Positions 8,264 through 16,648 of a stretch of 64,000 nt of DNA are shown in pieces. Numbering within the stretch: position 1 is the first letter of the stretch; each line of letters starts with the position of its first letter. The position numbers were made by a program, and so were the translations under genes. The notes beneath the pieces were generated by a model, which saw only the letters and a program-made list of their open reading frames with translations, was not told where the DNA came from and did no database searches. Origin of the DNA: Alphaproteobacteria bacterium UBA3612 (GTDB lineage: Bacteria; Pseudomonadota; Alphaproteobacteria; Sphingomonadales; Sphingomonadaceae); contig DFLT01000005.1 in assembly GCA_002375465.1 (NCBI GenBank), positions 322,870-386,869 on the forward strand. The letters are read 5' to 3'.

Positions 8264-8803
8264 TCAGCCCGGTGCGCGCAGCAATGTGATCTTTGCCTTG
8301 CCATAGGCCTTTTCAGCGACGGTCGTCAGGTCGCCATGTTCCAAAACCTCCGCGCGTGATGTTTCGACAGCGAGCCAGGCATCGGGCGCCAGCCAGTCGC
8401 CGGTGGTCAGAGCGTGCAGCGTCGGCGCACTGGCGCCGCTATCATAAGGGGCATCGAGAAAGACGAGATCGAAGCGGCGCGGGGCAACCGCCGGACGCGT
8501 GGCGTCGCGCTGCAGCACGTCCGCGTCGGCGCCCAGGCGCGCGATATTCTGCTGCAGCAGGCGCACCGCCGCGGCATCGCGCTCTATAAACAGCGCGTGT
8601 GCCGCTCCGCGCGACAGCGCCTCCAGCCCGAGCGCGCCAGTGCCTGCGAAAAGATCGAGCACCTGCATATCGGCGAAGGAGCCGATGCGGCTGGCCAGCA
8701 TGGAAAACAGCGCCTCACGCGCGCGGGCGGAGGTGGGCCGGGTGGCCAGACCCTCCGGTGCGAGGAGGGGTCTGCCGCGCCATTTTCCCGCGATGATCCG
8801 CAC
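8264..8803 (-). CDS. rsmD: 16S rRNA (guanine-966-N2) methyltransferase
   Basis: This 179-residue protein is an RsmD-family SAM-dependent methyltransferase that modifies G966 of 16S rRNA during small-subunit assembly. It begins with the conserved MRIIAGKWRGRPL and continues with TRPTSARAREALFS. It has the SAM-binding motif LFAGTGALG (51-59) and a catalytic tetrapeptide DAPY (117-120) where most homologues have DPPY; the Ala variant should still leave the Asp and aromatic residues in place. It follows the pseudouridine synthase by 18 bp on the same strand, which forms a small rRNA-modification pair. Confidence 0.95.
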   Translation of the reverse strand: MRIIAGKWRGRPLLAPEGLATRPTSARAREALFSMLASRIGSFADMQVLDLFAGTGALGLEALSRGAAHALFIERDAAAVRLLQQNIARLGADADVLQRDATRPAVAPRRFDLVFLDAPYDSGASAPTLHALTTGDWLAPDAWLAVETSRAEVLEHGDLTTVAEKAYGKAKITLLRAPG

Positions 8804-8821
8804 TCTGCCTTCGCCCCTCCG

Positions 8822-9604
8822 TCAGGGACGCCAGGGCGCTGCGGCCGGGTCCACAGCCGAATCGGCGTCACCTTCGGCCTTGCCGCGCGTTGACTCCCAC
8901 GCTGCCTGAACAGCCTGCTGGTTCAATTGCGCGATCTGGCCGACGGGCAGATCCTCTAGCTCGAAAGGGCCATAGCCGGTGCGAATCAGGCGCGCGACCT
9001 GCAGGTCCAGATATTCCATGACGCGCCGGATTTCACGATTCTTTCCCTCCGTCAGGGCGACGGACAACCAGGCATATTTGCCCGACTTTCGATCCAGATT
9101 CGCCTCTATGGAGCGGTAGCGGACGCCTTCTATAGTGACGCCGTCCGCCAGATGTTCGAGCGAATCCTGATGCACGTCGCCAAAGACGCGGACGCGGTAG
9201 CGCCGCTCCACGCCGTGTTTCGGCAATTCGAGCGCGCGCTTCAATTCGCCGTCATTGGTAAAGATCAGCAGCCCCTCCGTATTATAGTCGAGGCGACCGA
9301 CGGTGAGGAGGCGCGGCAGGTCGGGCGGCAGCAGGTCGTACACCGTTTTCCGCCCCTTCGGATCCTGCCCGGTGGTCAGGCAGCCGGCGGGCTTGTGGAA
9401 CAGCCACAAGGAGGTATTTCGTTTCTGCTGCAATGGTTTGCCGTCCAGCGTGACGCCGCTTAACGATGTCAGGTTAAGGGCGGGGGATGTCAGCACCTTG
9501 CCATTGCGGGCGACGCGGCCCTCCGCGATCATGCGCTCTACCTCTCGCCGCGAGCCGGCGCCCGTGCGGGCCATTAATTTTGCAATGCGTTCACCGTCAG
9601 ACAT
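8822..9604 (-). CDS. rluB: Pseudouridine synthase, RluB/RsuA type
   Basis: This 260-residue protein isomerises a uridine in rRNA to pseudouridine. It has an N-terminal S4 RNA-binding domain (about residues 5-52) and an RsuA-type catalytic domain with Asp106 in the GRLDYNTEGLL motif. The E-G-K-N-R-E-I-R motif near residue 200 is also present. Within the family it looks closest to RluB (23S U2605), but RluE/RluF/RsuA relatives are hard to separate by eye. The C terminus is a short acidic/Pro-Ala tail. The reading frame continues upstream across tRNA-Leu, so the ATG used here, just before the S4 domain and 51 bp from the tRNA, is the real start. Confidence 0.88.
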   Translation of the reverse strand: MSDGERIAKLMARTGAGSRREVERMIAEGRVARNGKVLTSPALNLTSLSGVTLDGKPLQQKRNTSLWLFHKPAGCLTTGQDPKGRKTVYDLLPPDLPRLLTVGRLDYNTEGLLIFTNDGELKRALELPKHGVERRYRVRVFGDVHQDSLEHLADGVTIEGVRYRSIEANLDRKSGKYAWLSVALTEGKNREIRRVMEYLDLQVARLIRTGYGPFELEDLPVGQIAQLNQQAVQAAWESTRGKAEGDADSAVDPAAAPWRP

Positions 9605-9607
9605 GAT

Positions 9608-9636
9608 TTGATCCCTACGCCCAAACGCCGTATCAC
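9608..9636 (+). promoter_or_regulatory. Probable promoter of tRNA-Leu
   Basis: TTGATC and TATCAC are separated by exactly 17 bases, with the -10 element 18 bases before the tRNA 5' end. The short leader contains a CTGCC/GGCAG hairpin. Placement between the divergent pseudouridine synthase and the tRNA supports the call; the hexamers match the consensus only partly. Confidence 0.45.
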
Positions 9637-9654
9637 GCCACCTGCCGATGGCAG

Positions 9655-9739
9655 GCCCCCGTGGCGGAATTGGTAGACGCGCTCGACTCAAAATCGAGTT
9701 CCTACGGGATTGCCGGTTCGATTCCGGCCGGGGGTACCA
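9655..9739 (+). tRNA. tRNA-Leu (anticodon CAA)
   Basis: A complete class II tRNA with encoded CCA. The acceptor stem GCCCCCG pairs with CGGGGGT (G-U at the first pair). The D arm carries GGCGGAATTGGTAGACGC, the anticodon stem CTCGA/TCGAG encloses loop CTCAAAA (anticodon CAA, reads UUG), the variable arm is long as expected for Leu, and the T arm GCCGG-TTCGATT-CCGGC is perfect. No integrase or attachment-site duplication is nearby. Confidence 0.97.
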
Positions 9740-9829
9740 GAATGCGCGGCGCGCCCGTGTCTGGACGAGTGCGCCGGACGTCCTTATTGTCCACCAGAAA
9801 TCGTGTCCAAGCCAGGGGTGACCCACCAA

Positions 9830-10594
9830 ATGTTGAAATTTCTGACGAAGTCCGTCGCCCCGATCGCGATTGTCGCGGCCCTTGCCGCGTGCGGTGAAGC
9901 AAATGACGGCGCCGCCACGGCGCCGACGGCGGGGGGCGATGCATCCGGTAGCGCCGCCGCAGCGCAGACAGGCGCGTCGGCCGAGAAGAGCTGGGTACGG
10001 ACGATGACGAAAACCGCGGAGGGCGGATATCGCATCGGCAATCCGGACGCGCCGGTGAAGCTGGTAGAGTTCGGTTCGCTGAGCTGTTCGCACTGCGCCA
10101 CCTTCCACGAAGAGGCGATGCAGGAACTGAAGGGCGAGTATATCGCGTCGGGCGACGTGTCGTATGAATTGCGGACGTTCGTCCTCAATCCGCCTGATCT
10201 GCTGGCGACGCTGCTGGCGCGGTGTTCCACTCCCGAAGCCTTCTTCGCATTGTCAGATGCGTTCTTTGAGAATCAGCAAAGCTGGTTCGAGCCGTTCACC
10301 CAGCTGACCGAAGCGCAGCAAAATGAGCTGCAGTCGATGGATCCGAAAGCGGGCCGCGTTCGCTTTGCGGAAATGGGCGAACTGGACGAATTCGTTCGCG
10401 CGCGTGGCATTCCGGCATCGAAATTCCGGTCCTGCATCGATGACGAATCGGGCCTGGAGGAACTGGACGGTATTCGGCAGTCCGCCATTGAGGACTATGA
10501 GCTGACCGGAACACCTACCTTTGTCCTGAACGGTGAGCGCATCGATGCGAACCGTTGGGATCAGGTGAAAACGGCGATCGACGGAGCGCTGTAG
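9830..10594 (+). CDS. DsbA-family thiol-disulfide oxidoreductase lipoprotein
   Basis: This 254-residue envelope protein has a thioredoxin/DsbA fold. A lipoprotein signal (hydrophobic stretch then LAAC, lipidated Cys21) is followed by an Ala/Gly/Thr-rich linker to about residue 55. The catalytic pair is CSHC at 86-89 and the cis-proline loop is GTPTF near the C terminus. Two further cysteines (in ARCSTP and RSCIDD) could form a structural disulfide. It probably acts in the periplasm, anchored to the inner or outer membrane, in disulfide formation. The start has an AGGGGTGA ribosome-binding site. It precedes smc by 46 bp, a neighbourhood common in alphaproteobacteria. Confidence 0.9.
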   Translation: MLKFLTKSVAPIAIVAALAACGEANDGAATAPTAGGDASGSAAAAQTGASAEKSWVRTMTKTAEGGYRIGNPDAPVKLVEFGSLSCSHCATFHEEAMQELKGEYIASGDVSYELRTFVLNPPDLLATLLARCSTPEAFFALSDAFFENQQSWFEPFTQLTEAQQNELQSMDPKAGRVRFAEMGELDEFVRARGIPASKFRSCIDDESGLEELDGIRQSAIEDYELTGTPTFVLNGERIDANRWDQVKTAIDGAL

Positions 10595-10640
10595 GACGGC
10601 GGATGCAGGCAAGCCCCCCGATCCCCTGGGCTGACAGCCG

Positions 10641-13600
10641 GTGAAATTCCGGCGCCTGCGCGTTTCTGGCTTCAAGTCGTTCGTCGACCCCGCGGAACTG
10701 CGTATAGAGGAGGGGCTGACGGGTGTCGTCGGGCCCAATGGTTGCGGCAAATCCAATTTGCTGGAAGCGATCAGGTGGGTCATGGGCGAAAGTTCGCCCA
10801 AAAGCCTGCGCGGCGGCGGCATGGAGGATGTCATCTTTGCCGGTACGGACCGCCGGCCCAGCCGCGACGTTGCGGAAGTGCAACTGAAACTGGACAATTC
10901 GGCCCGCAAGGCCCCCGCCCAGTTCAACGAATCCGACGAAATCGACGTCAGCCGCCATATCGAGCGCGGCCTGGGCAGCGCCTATCGCATCAACGGACGC
11001 GATGTGCGGCAAAAGGATGTGCAATTGCTGTTCGCGGACGCCGCAACAGGCGCGCATTCCCCCGCCCTTGTCAGCCAGAATCGCATCGGCGCGATCATCA
11101 GTGCGAAACCGCAGGACCGGCGGCAGCTGCTTGAAGAAGCCGCGGGCATTTCCGGGCTGCACGTGCGCCGCAAGGATGCCGAGCAGCGCCTGAAGGCAGC
11201 GGAAACCAATCTGCACCGGTTGTCGGACTTGCTGAGCACAATGGAGGCGCAGGCCGCGTCGCTGCGCCGGCAAGCGCGCGCAGCCGAACGATATCAGCAA
11301 ATATCGGAGCGCATCGCCCTGGCGGAGGGGATGCTGCTATTTGCCAAATGGCGGTCTGCCAAGGCGGATGCCGATGCAGCGCGTGAAGAACTGAACGGGC
11401 TGGCCCGCAAAGTAGACAATGCGGTTCGCGATTCGGCGCGGCTGACGGCGCTGCAGGAGGAAGCGAAGTCCGGCCTGCCGGCGCTGCGCGCTGCGGAAGC
11501 GCACGCCGCCGCCGAGTTGCAGGCGCTGGCCCACCGGGCGGACACGCTGACGGCGGAATTGCGAGATGTCGAACGGCGGCAGCGGGAGACGGAGGTCGCC
11601 ATTCGTACCGCCGAAGCCGATATCGAACGGGAGGGGGAGGCGCACGCCGATGCACAGTCGGCCATGGCGCGGCTGGTCGCGGAGCGGGGGGAAATCGAGG
11701 CGCAGCTGGACGAAAACAGGGCCGCCATTCCAGAGGCCGAGGAGCGGGTTGCGCAGCTGGAGGCAGGCGCCGCCGAGAAAGAGGCGGCGCTGAGCGAGGC
11801 ACTGGCCGCGCATGCGGATGCCCGTGCCCGGCGCCAAGCGGCAGTGGCGGCGGCATCGGCGGCGACGGACCGGCTGAAGCGGGCGGACCAGGATGTGGCG
11901 AAGGCGGCGGAAGCCTTGTCTGCTCTGGCACCGGTGGAGGCGCTGGTCGCCGAACAGGAAGAGGTCGAGCAGAAGCGTGTGAGTGCGGAGGCGGCGCTTT
12001 CCTCCGCTATCAGCGAGATCGAAACTGCTGAGGCCGCGCGGGAAAGCCGGGAAGCCGAAAAAGAGGATGCGCAGGCTGAGCTGGCGGCGGCACGCGCGAA
12101 ATTGAGCGCGTTGCAGGCTGAACGGGATAGTCTGCAGCGTTTGACCCGCAGCGAGGAGAGTGCCGCGACGGCGCCGTTGATCGATGCCGTCATGGTCGCG
12201 GAAGGATATGAAGCCGCCTTCGCCGCTGCGTTTGCGCATGTGGCGCAGGCGGATCTGGGAGAGGCGGCGCGGCTGCAATGGCGTTCGCCCGGAAATGCGG
12301 CAGATGACCCTGTGTTGCCGTCATTTGCCCATCCGCTGGCCAAGCATGTCGATGCGCCGGAGCAACTCGCGCGTCGCCTGGCGCAGATCGGTGTCATCGA
12401 CGAAGCCCCCGCGCCAGCAATTGTCGCCCAGCTGGCAGCGGGGCAGTCGCTGGTAATGCGCGATGGCAGATTATGGCGATGGGACGGTCTGGTCGCCGCG
12501 CCTGACGACAGCGATGACACGGCGGGCCTGCTGGCGCGGAGAAACCGCCTGAAGGTGCTGGAGCAGGCTTTGCCCGGCGCGGAACAGACCGAAGTTGACG
12601 CAACTGCGAAGGTAGAAGCCTTGCGGGCCGATCTGGCTGAAATGGCCGATGCAATTGCCGCCGCACGCCGCGCCCGCGTCGATGCCGAACAGGCCCGCAG
12701 TGCGGCAGGTAGTCGCCTGGCGCAGCTGGAGGGGAAGATCGAGCGCGCCCGGGCACAGGCCGATGCCGCAGAGGACCGGCACCAAAGGGCGCTGACCGAA
12801 AAAGATGAAGCCGCAAATGCCGCGTCGAGCGCATCGGCGGCGGTGGAGGCGTTGCCCGGTCTGGATGGGCTGGCAATCGCCGCGGAGGAGGCACGCCGCG
12901 CCTCTGAATCGCTGCGCGCGAAGCTGGCCCAGTCCCGCGCCGACCATGTCACCCTGCTGCGTGGCCTTTCCGGCGGGGAGGCGCGCCTGAACGCCATTGC
13001 CGCGGAAAGTGCCGACTGGACGCGCCGCCTGGAAACCAGCGGCGCGCAGACGGATGCGCTCGCGGAGCGGCTGAATTCCGCACGCGAGACGCTGGCAACG
13101 CTTGCCGCACGACCGCCGGAGATCGAGGCGGCGCAGGTCGAGCTGACGGGGGAGCGGCAGGCTGCAGAGGCGCGGCGGCAGCAGGCGGCGGACGTGCTGG
13201 CGCAGGCAGAACGTGCGGCATCGCTGTACGATACAGATGCACGCGAGGCGGCCGAGCTGATGGCGGAACTGAAGGAAAGCCGTGGCCGCATCGAGGCACA
13301 GGCCGAAAACCACGATCAGCGGCGGATGGAATTCGCGCGTACCGCGGCTGAGAAATTTCGCGGCCCCCCACATATCCTGCCCGCAAAACTGGGGTTCGAC
13401 GAGGATGAGGTCGACGATCAGGAGACCGTGTCAGCAGCGCTGTCGAAACTGCAGACGGAGCGGGAGCGCATGGGACCGGTCAATCTGCGCGCCGAGACCG
13501 AACTGGCGGAGATACGCGGGGAGCTGGACGCGTCCAATGCGGAGAGCGAGGACCTGCATGCGGCGATCGCACGCCTGCGCGGGTCCATCGGGGCGCTGAA

Positions 13601-14096
13601 CCGCGAAGGCCGGGCACGCCTGCTGACCGCGTTCGAAGAGGTCGACCGGCATTTCCGCAGCCTGTTCAGCGGGCTGTTCGGTGGCGGTGAAGCGCGGCTG
13701 GAGCTGGTTGAATCCGACGATCCATTGCAGGCCGGCCTGGAAATCATGGCGCAGCCACCGGGAAAGAAATTACAGTCGATGAGCCTTTTGTCGGGCGGCG
13801 AACAGGCATTGACCGCCGTTGCGCTGATCTTTGCAATCTTTCTGACCAATCCCGCGCCCATCTGCGTGCTGGACGAAGTGGATGCGCCGCTGGATGATGC
13901 GAATATCGAACGATTCTGCGATTTGCTGGACCGTATGACCACGCTGACCAACACGCGGTTCCTGATCGTCACGCATAATGCGGTCACGATGAGCCGCATG
14001 CACCGTCTATACGGTGTGACCATGGCGGAGCGGGGCGTCAGCCAGCTGGTCAGCGTCGATCTGGGCGGGGCGGAGACCCTGCTGGCGGCGGAATAG
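10641..14096 (+). CDS. smc: Chromosome segregation ATPase SMC
   Basis: This 1151-residue protein is the condensin core that organises and segregates the chromosome together with ScpA/ScpB. The head begins with MKFRRLRVSGFKSF and Walker A GPNGCGKS (31-38). Two long Ala/Glu/Arg-rich coiled coils flank a hinge at roughly 505-625. The C-terminal head has the signature motif LSGGEQ (1050-1055), Walker B ending in DE (1078-1079) and a D-loop. The hinge is less glycine-rich than in model SMCs. The start is GTG with a poor ribosome-binding site, but the conserved N terminus fixes it. The stop codon lies inside a hairpin. Confidence 0.97.
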   Translation: MKFRRLRVSGFKSFVDPAELRIEEGLTGVVGPNGCGKSNLLEAIRWVMGESSPKSLRGGGMEDVIFAGTDRRPSRDVAEVQLKLDNSARKAPAQFNESDEIDVSRHIERGLGSAYRINGRDVRQKDVQLLFADAATGAHSPALVSQNRIGAIISAKPQDRRQLLEEAAGISGLHVRRKDAEQRLKAAETNLHRLSDLLSTMEAQAASLRRQARAAERYQQISERIALAEGMLLFAKWRSAKADADAAREELNGLARKVDNAVRDSARLTALQEEAKSGLPALRAAEAHAAAELQALAHRADTLTAELRDVERRQRETEVAIRTAEADIEREGEAHADAQSAMARLVAERGEIEAQLDENRAAIPEAEERVAQLEAGAAEKEAALSEALAAHADARARRQAAVAAASAATDRLKRADQDVAKAAEALSALAPVEALVAEQEEVEQKRVSAEAALSSAISEIETAEAARESREAEKEDAQAELAAARAKLSALQAERDSLQRLTRSEESAATAPLIDAVMVAEGYEAAFAAAFAHVAQADLGEAARLQWRSPGNAADDPVLPSFAHPLAKHVDAPEQLARRLAQIGVIDEAPAPAIVAQLAAGQSLVMRDGRLWRWDGLVAAPDDSDDTAGLLARRNRLKVLEQALPGAEQTEVDATAKVEALRADLAEMADAIAAARRARVDAEQARSAAGSRLAQLEGKIERARAQADAAEDRHQRALTEKDEAANAASSASAAVEALPGLDGLAIAAEEARRASESLRAKLAQSRADHVTLLRGLSGGEARLNAIAAESADWTRRLETSGAQTDALAERLNSARETLATLAARPPEIEAAQVELTGERQAAEARRQQAADVLAQAERAASLYDTDAREAAELMAELKESRGRIEAQAENHDQRRMEFARTAAEKFRGPPHILPAKLGFDEDEVDDQETVSAALSKLQTERERMGPVNLRAETELAEIRGELDASNAESEDLHAAIARLRGSIGALNREGRARLLTAFEEVDRHFRSLFSGLFGGGEARLELVESDDPLQAGLEIMAQPPGKKLQSMSLLSGGEQALTAVALIFAIFLTNPAPICVLDEVDAPLDDANIERFCDLLDRMTTLTNTRFLIVTHNAVTMSRMHRLYGVTMAERGVSQLVSVDLGGAETLLAAE

Positions 14097-14115
14097 AGCC
14101 ACAGGCTGCGCCAGC
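14081..14115 (+). terminator. Hairpin enclosing the smc stop codon
   Basis: GCTGGCG and CGCCAGC form seven perfect pairs around a 21-base loop that contains the smc TAG. It lies before the start of the next gene, so it could terminate or attenuate read-through. There is no T tract. Confidence 0.4.
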
Positions 14116-14178
14116 TTGAAAAGGCGCGGAACCTTCCTACTTCAACTACTTGACCGAATAAGACCGGGAAAGCGAAAG

Positions 14179-14442
14179 ATGGCGACGGGTTGGGCGCGCG
14201 ATGGCGCGGTACAGGACCAGATAGACGATACGGTGAAGGATGCCGTCACCGCTGCGCGCGCGCGGATTGGCGGCGGCGAGAGCCGTGAATTCTGTGAGGA
14301 TTGCGGAGAGCCGATCCCCGAACGCCGACGTGCCGCCCTTGCAGGCGTTCGCACTTGCGTCGCCTGTCAATCGGTACGCGATGGCGACCGGCGTGCCAGC
14401 GGCATCAATCGCCGCGGTAGCAAGGACAGCCAGCTGCGCTAG
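14179..14442 (+). CDS. DksA/TraR-type C4 zinc-finger protein
   Basis: This 87-residue protein carries the short zinc-finger domain of the DksA/TraR family: Cys39-x2-Cys42 and Cys60-x2-Cys63, in the context FCEDCGEPIPERRRAA and TCVACQ. It resembles the YbiI/TraR-sized proteins. These lack the long coiled coil of DksA, so a direct RNA-polymerase role comparable to DksA is uncertain. The start is the ATG after GGAAAGCGAAAG. It stands alone between smc and the convergent SDR gene. A perfect 20-bp palindrome spans its stop codon. Confidence 0.88.
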   Translation: MATGWARDGAVQDQIDDTVKDAVTAARARIGGGESREFCEDCGEPIPERRRAALAGVRTCVACQSVRDGDRRASGINRRGSKDSQLR

Positions 14443-14450
14443 CGCAGCTG
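14431..14450. terminator. Perfect 20-bp palindrome spanning a stop codon
   Basis: CAGCTGCGCT is followed directly by its own reverse complement AGCGCAGCTG, with the TAG stop of the zinc-finger gene at the centre. It lies between that gene and the convergent SDR gene and could act on both strands as a terminator. It could also be a protein-binding site. Confidence 0.5.
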
Positions 14451-14490
14451 CGCCGTAAAAGCGGACGCAGGCGGGCAGGTGCCCCGCACC

Positions 14491-15195
14491 CTATCGCACG
14501 AAACTGGCGCCGTTGACGTCGATGACTGACCCGGTCATCGATGCTGGTGCCTCCAGCGCGAGATAGCGGACAAGAGATGCCACCTCCTCTGGATCGGCGA
14601 CGCGACCAAGCGGGATGTCGGCAAGCAATTTTTCGCCGCCGCGCGAGGCAAGATAATCCTCTGCCATGCCCGTCATCACATATCCCGGCGTGACGGTGTA
14701 GACGAGGATCTCCTCCGCCGCCAATCCACGCGCGAGTGTCTTCGACAAGCCGACAAGACCGGCCTTTGCGGCGGCATAATGGCCATATTGGATGCCATCG
14801 CCGCGATAGGCGGCCCGGCTGGCGATGTTGACGATCCGTCCGCCCACGCCGCGTTCCCGCCAATGGGCGATTGCCAGACGGCAGAGGTCCGCGGGTGCCT
14901 GCAGATTGATGGCGAGGCCACGCGCCCAGCCCGCCGACCAGTCGGCATCGTCTGCATCGAGCGGCACCTGGTCGAACAGTCCGGCATTATTGACGAGAAC
15001 GTCGATCTGACCGCCCGCGGCGTCCACGGCGGCGTCCCAAAGCGACGCCACGGCCTGTGGATCGGTGAAATCCGCCCCCAGGATTCCGTCGCCATCGCGG
15101 GTGCCGTGCCGGATGACGGTTTCCGATGCCAGTCCGTCGGCAATGGCGACGCCGATTCCGCGTGTGGAGCCCGTTACCAGAATTCTTTTTGCCAT
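14491..15195 (-). CDS. Short-chain dehydrogenase/reductase, FabG-like
   Basis: This 234-residue NAD(P)-dependent oxidoreductase has a Rossmann fold. TGSTRGIG (8-15), NNAG (69-72) and the catalytic Ser126, Tyr140 and Lys144 are present, and the C terminus has the PLGRVADPEEVASLVRYLA pattern of FabG-like enzymes. It is shorter than true FabG and the substrate cannot be told; a 3-oxoacyl reductase or sugar/alcohol dehydrogenase is possible. The start chosen has a strong GAGGAG ribosome-binding site; the longer frame would add 42 residues lacking family similarity. It is divergent from the AI-2E-type permease gene, with about 208 bp of shared upstream DNA. Confidence 0.87.
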   Translation of the reverse strand: MAKRILVTGSTRGIGVAIADGLASETVIRHGTRDGDGILGADFTDPQAVASLWDAAVDAAGGQIDVLVNNAGLFDQVPLDADDADWSAGWARGLAINLQAPADLCRLAIAHWRERGVGGRIVNIASRAAYRGDGIQYGHYAAAKAGLVGLSKTLARGLAAEEILVYTVTPGYVMTGMAEDYLASRGGEKLLADIPLGRVADPEEVASLVRYLALEAPASMTGSVIDVNGASFVR

Positions 15196-15403
15196 GAGCG
15201 TTCTCCTCGGTTCGTCGTTCGCGGGTTTCGGCCCCGGCGCAGCTACAAAGACAAACGCGGGGCGTAAACAGCTGATGTTGTGCGCCGATGCTACCCGAAC
15301 TCGATGCCGTATGTTAATCAAAGGGGTGCTTTACTGCCTGGTGGCAGGCCGCGTGCGGAACTGCACATGGCGAACGGCTTTGGCAGAGGGCGAGTTTTTG
15401 GAA

Positions 15404-16648
15404 ATGAATCTGATCGCTGAGGATGACGAGGAAAGGGGGCCCGCTCTATCAGAGGCCGGGGCAGCGCCGGGCGGTGCCTTGGCTGCGAAGCCTGCCGCCT
15501 CTCGCCGGGTGGAGAGCCGCCGCATCGCGCATCGCCGTGACCGGCTGCTCAGCGCACTGAACCTGATCACCGCGATGGCCCTGCTGCTTGCCCTGCCATT
15601 TGCGCTGCAGGCGGGATCCGCCTTTTTCCTGCCGCTGACCACGGGCCTGACGCTGGGGCTGATGCTTGTTCCATTGCAGATGAAGCTGGAGCGTTTTCTG
15701 CCCAGCGTCGTCGCGGCAGTGACGAACCTGGTGTTGTGCCTGGGGGTTGTGTCGGCGATCAGCTATATCATCCTGACGCCCGCTCTGGTGTGGCTGAACG
15801 ACCTGCCGTCGCGCATGTACAATGTGCGGACCAATCTCGATCCTCTTCTGGATCTGTTCGACAGCGTCGATCAGTCCGTGGACCGGCTGTCGCGCGAGTT
15901 GGGCGTCAACACGTCTGCAGGGCAGGAACCGACGATGGTGGTGGATGCGCCGCGTTCGGTGTTCGAGGCGGCGTCCACTGCGGCGCCCAGTGCGATCATC
16001 CAGACCTTCTTCGCGCTTTTGATCATGGTGTTCTTCCTGTCCAGCTTTAGCCGGATGCGCGGCGCCCTGATGCGCAGCGCCGACACGAAACTGGGCGGCG
16101 ACACCGCGAACCGGCTGCTTAGCGACGTTGCCAGCGATACCGGCCGCTATGTCGGCATGATTTCCATCATCAATATCATTCTGGGAATCGTGGTGACGGG
16201 CATTTTCTGGGCTTTGGGCGTCGAGACGCCGTGGATGTGGGGCGGCCTTGCGGCGCTTTTGAATTTCGTACCCTATGCGGGGCCGGTTGTATTCTTTTTC
16301 CTGGCCATTCTGGGCGGTATGACGGTTGCGACGGACCCGCTGGCGGGCATGATACCGGCGCTCGCTTATCTGGGCATCAATCTGGCGGAGGCCTATGTCT
16401 TGACCCCGCTGATCCTGGGGCGGAAATTTCTGGTCAATCCCCTCCTTATCATGGTGGCGCTGAGTTTTTGGGGATGGGTCTGGGGAACCGTCGGGGCGCT
16501 GCTGTCGGTGCCCCTGCTGATCATCACGAAGTCCCTGATCGAGCGCATTGGCGGCCCGAATATTGCAGGCTTTCTGCTGGACCAGACGACGCTGATCCGC
16601 GAGAGTCCCGGCCGTCAGCGCCGTAATCTGGACAGGGAGCCGTCATGA
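15404..16648 (+). CDS. AI-2E family (PerM/YdiK-type) membrane transporter
   Basis: This protein of about 414 residues has a basic cytoplasmic N terminus (residues 1-45) followed by paired membrane segments near 50-120, a soluble periplasmic-type middle and four to five C-terminal membrane segments. Family signatures visible are NFVPYAGPVV and the region EAYVLTPLILGRKF. The family includes the autoinducer-2 exporter TqsA and many permeases of unknown substrate, so transport of AI-2 is not implied. The start is the ATG after GGCAGAGGGCGAG. The next gene starts inside its stop codon (ATGA), so the two are translationally coupled. Confidence 0.88.
   Translation: MNLIAEDDEERGPALSEAGAAPGGALAAKPAASRRVESRRIAHRRDRLLSALNLITAMALLLALPFALQAGSAFFLPLTTGLTLGLMLVPLQMKLERFLPSVVAAVTNLVLCLGVVSAISYIILTPALVWLNDLPSRMYNVRTNLDPLLDLFDSVDQSVDRLSRELGVNTSAGQEPTMVVDAPRSVFEAASTAAPSAIIQTFFALLIMVFFLSSFSRMRGALMRSADTKLGGDTANRLLSDVASDTGRYVGMISIINIILGIVVTGIFWALGVETPWMWGGLAALLNFVPYAGPVVFFFLAILGGMTVATDPLAGMIPALAYLGINLAEAYVLTPLILGRKFLVNPLLIMVALSFWGWVWGTVGALLSVPLLIITKSLIERIGGPNIAGFLLDQTTLIRESPGRQRRNLDREPS

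Noticed and set aside
11294..13291. A 665-codon open frame on the minus strand opposite smc, and an even longer one (799 codons) opposite nuoG at 38391-40790
   Set aside because: Both are antisense shadows of GC-rich coding DNA. Their products are Ala/Ser/Arg-rich or of biased composition without domains, and the plus-strand genes are certain.
14130..14160. Possible general-stress (EcfG-type) promoter, GGAAC followed by a spacer, before the zinc-finger gene; also at 57406 before alaS
   Set aside because: The GGAAC element is present but the -10 sequence departs from the CGTT consensus (CTTG, and CGTC near alaS). The match is no better than chance in GC-rich DNA.
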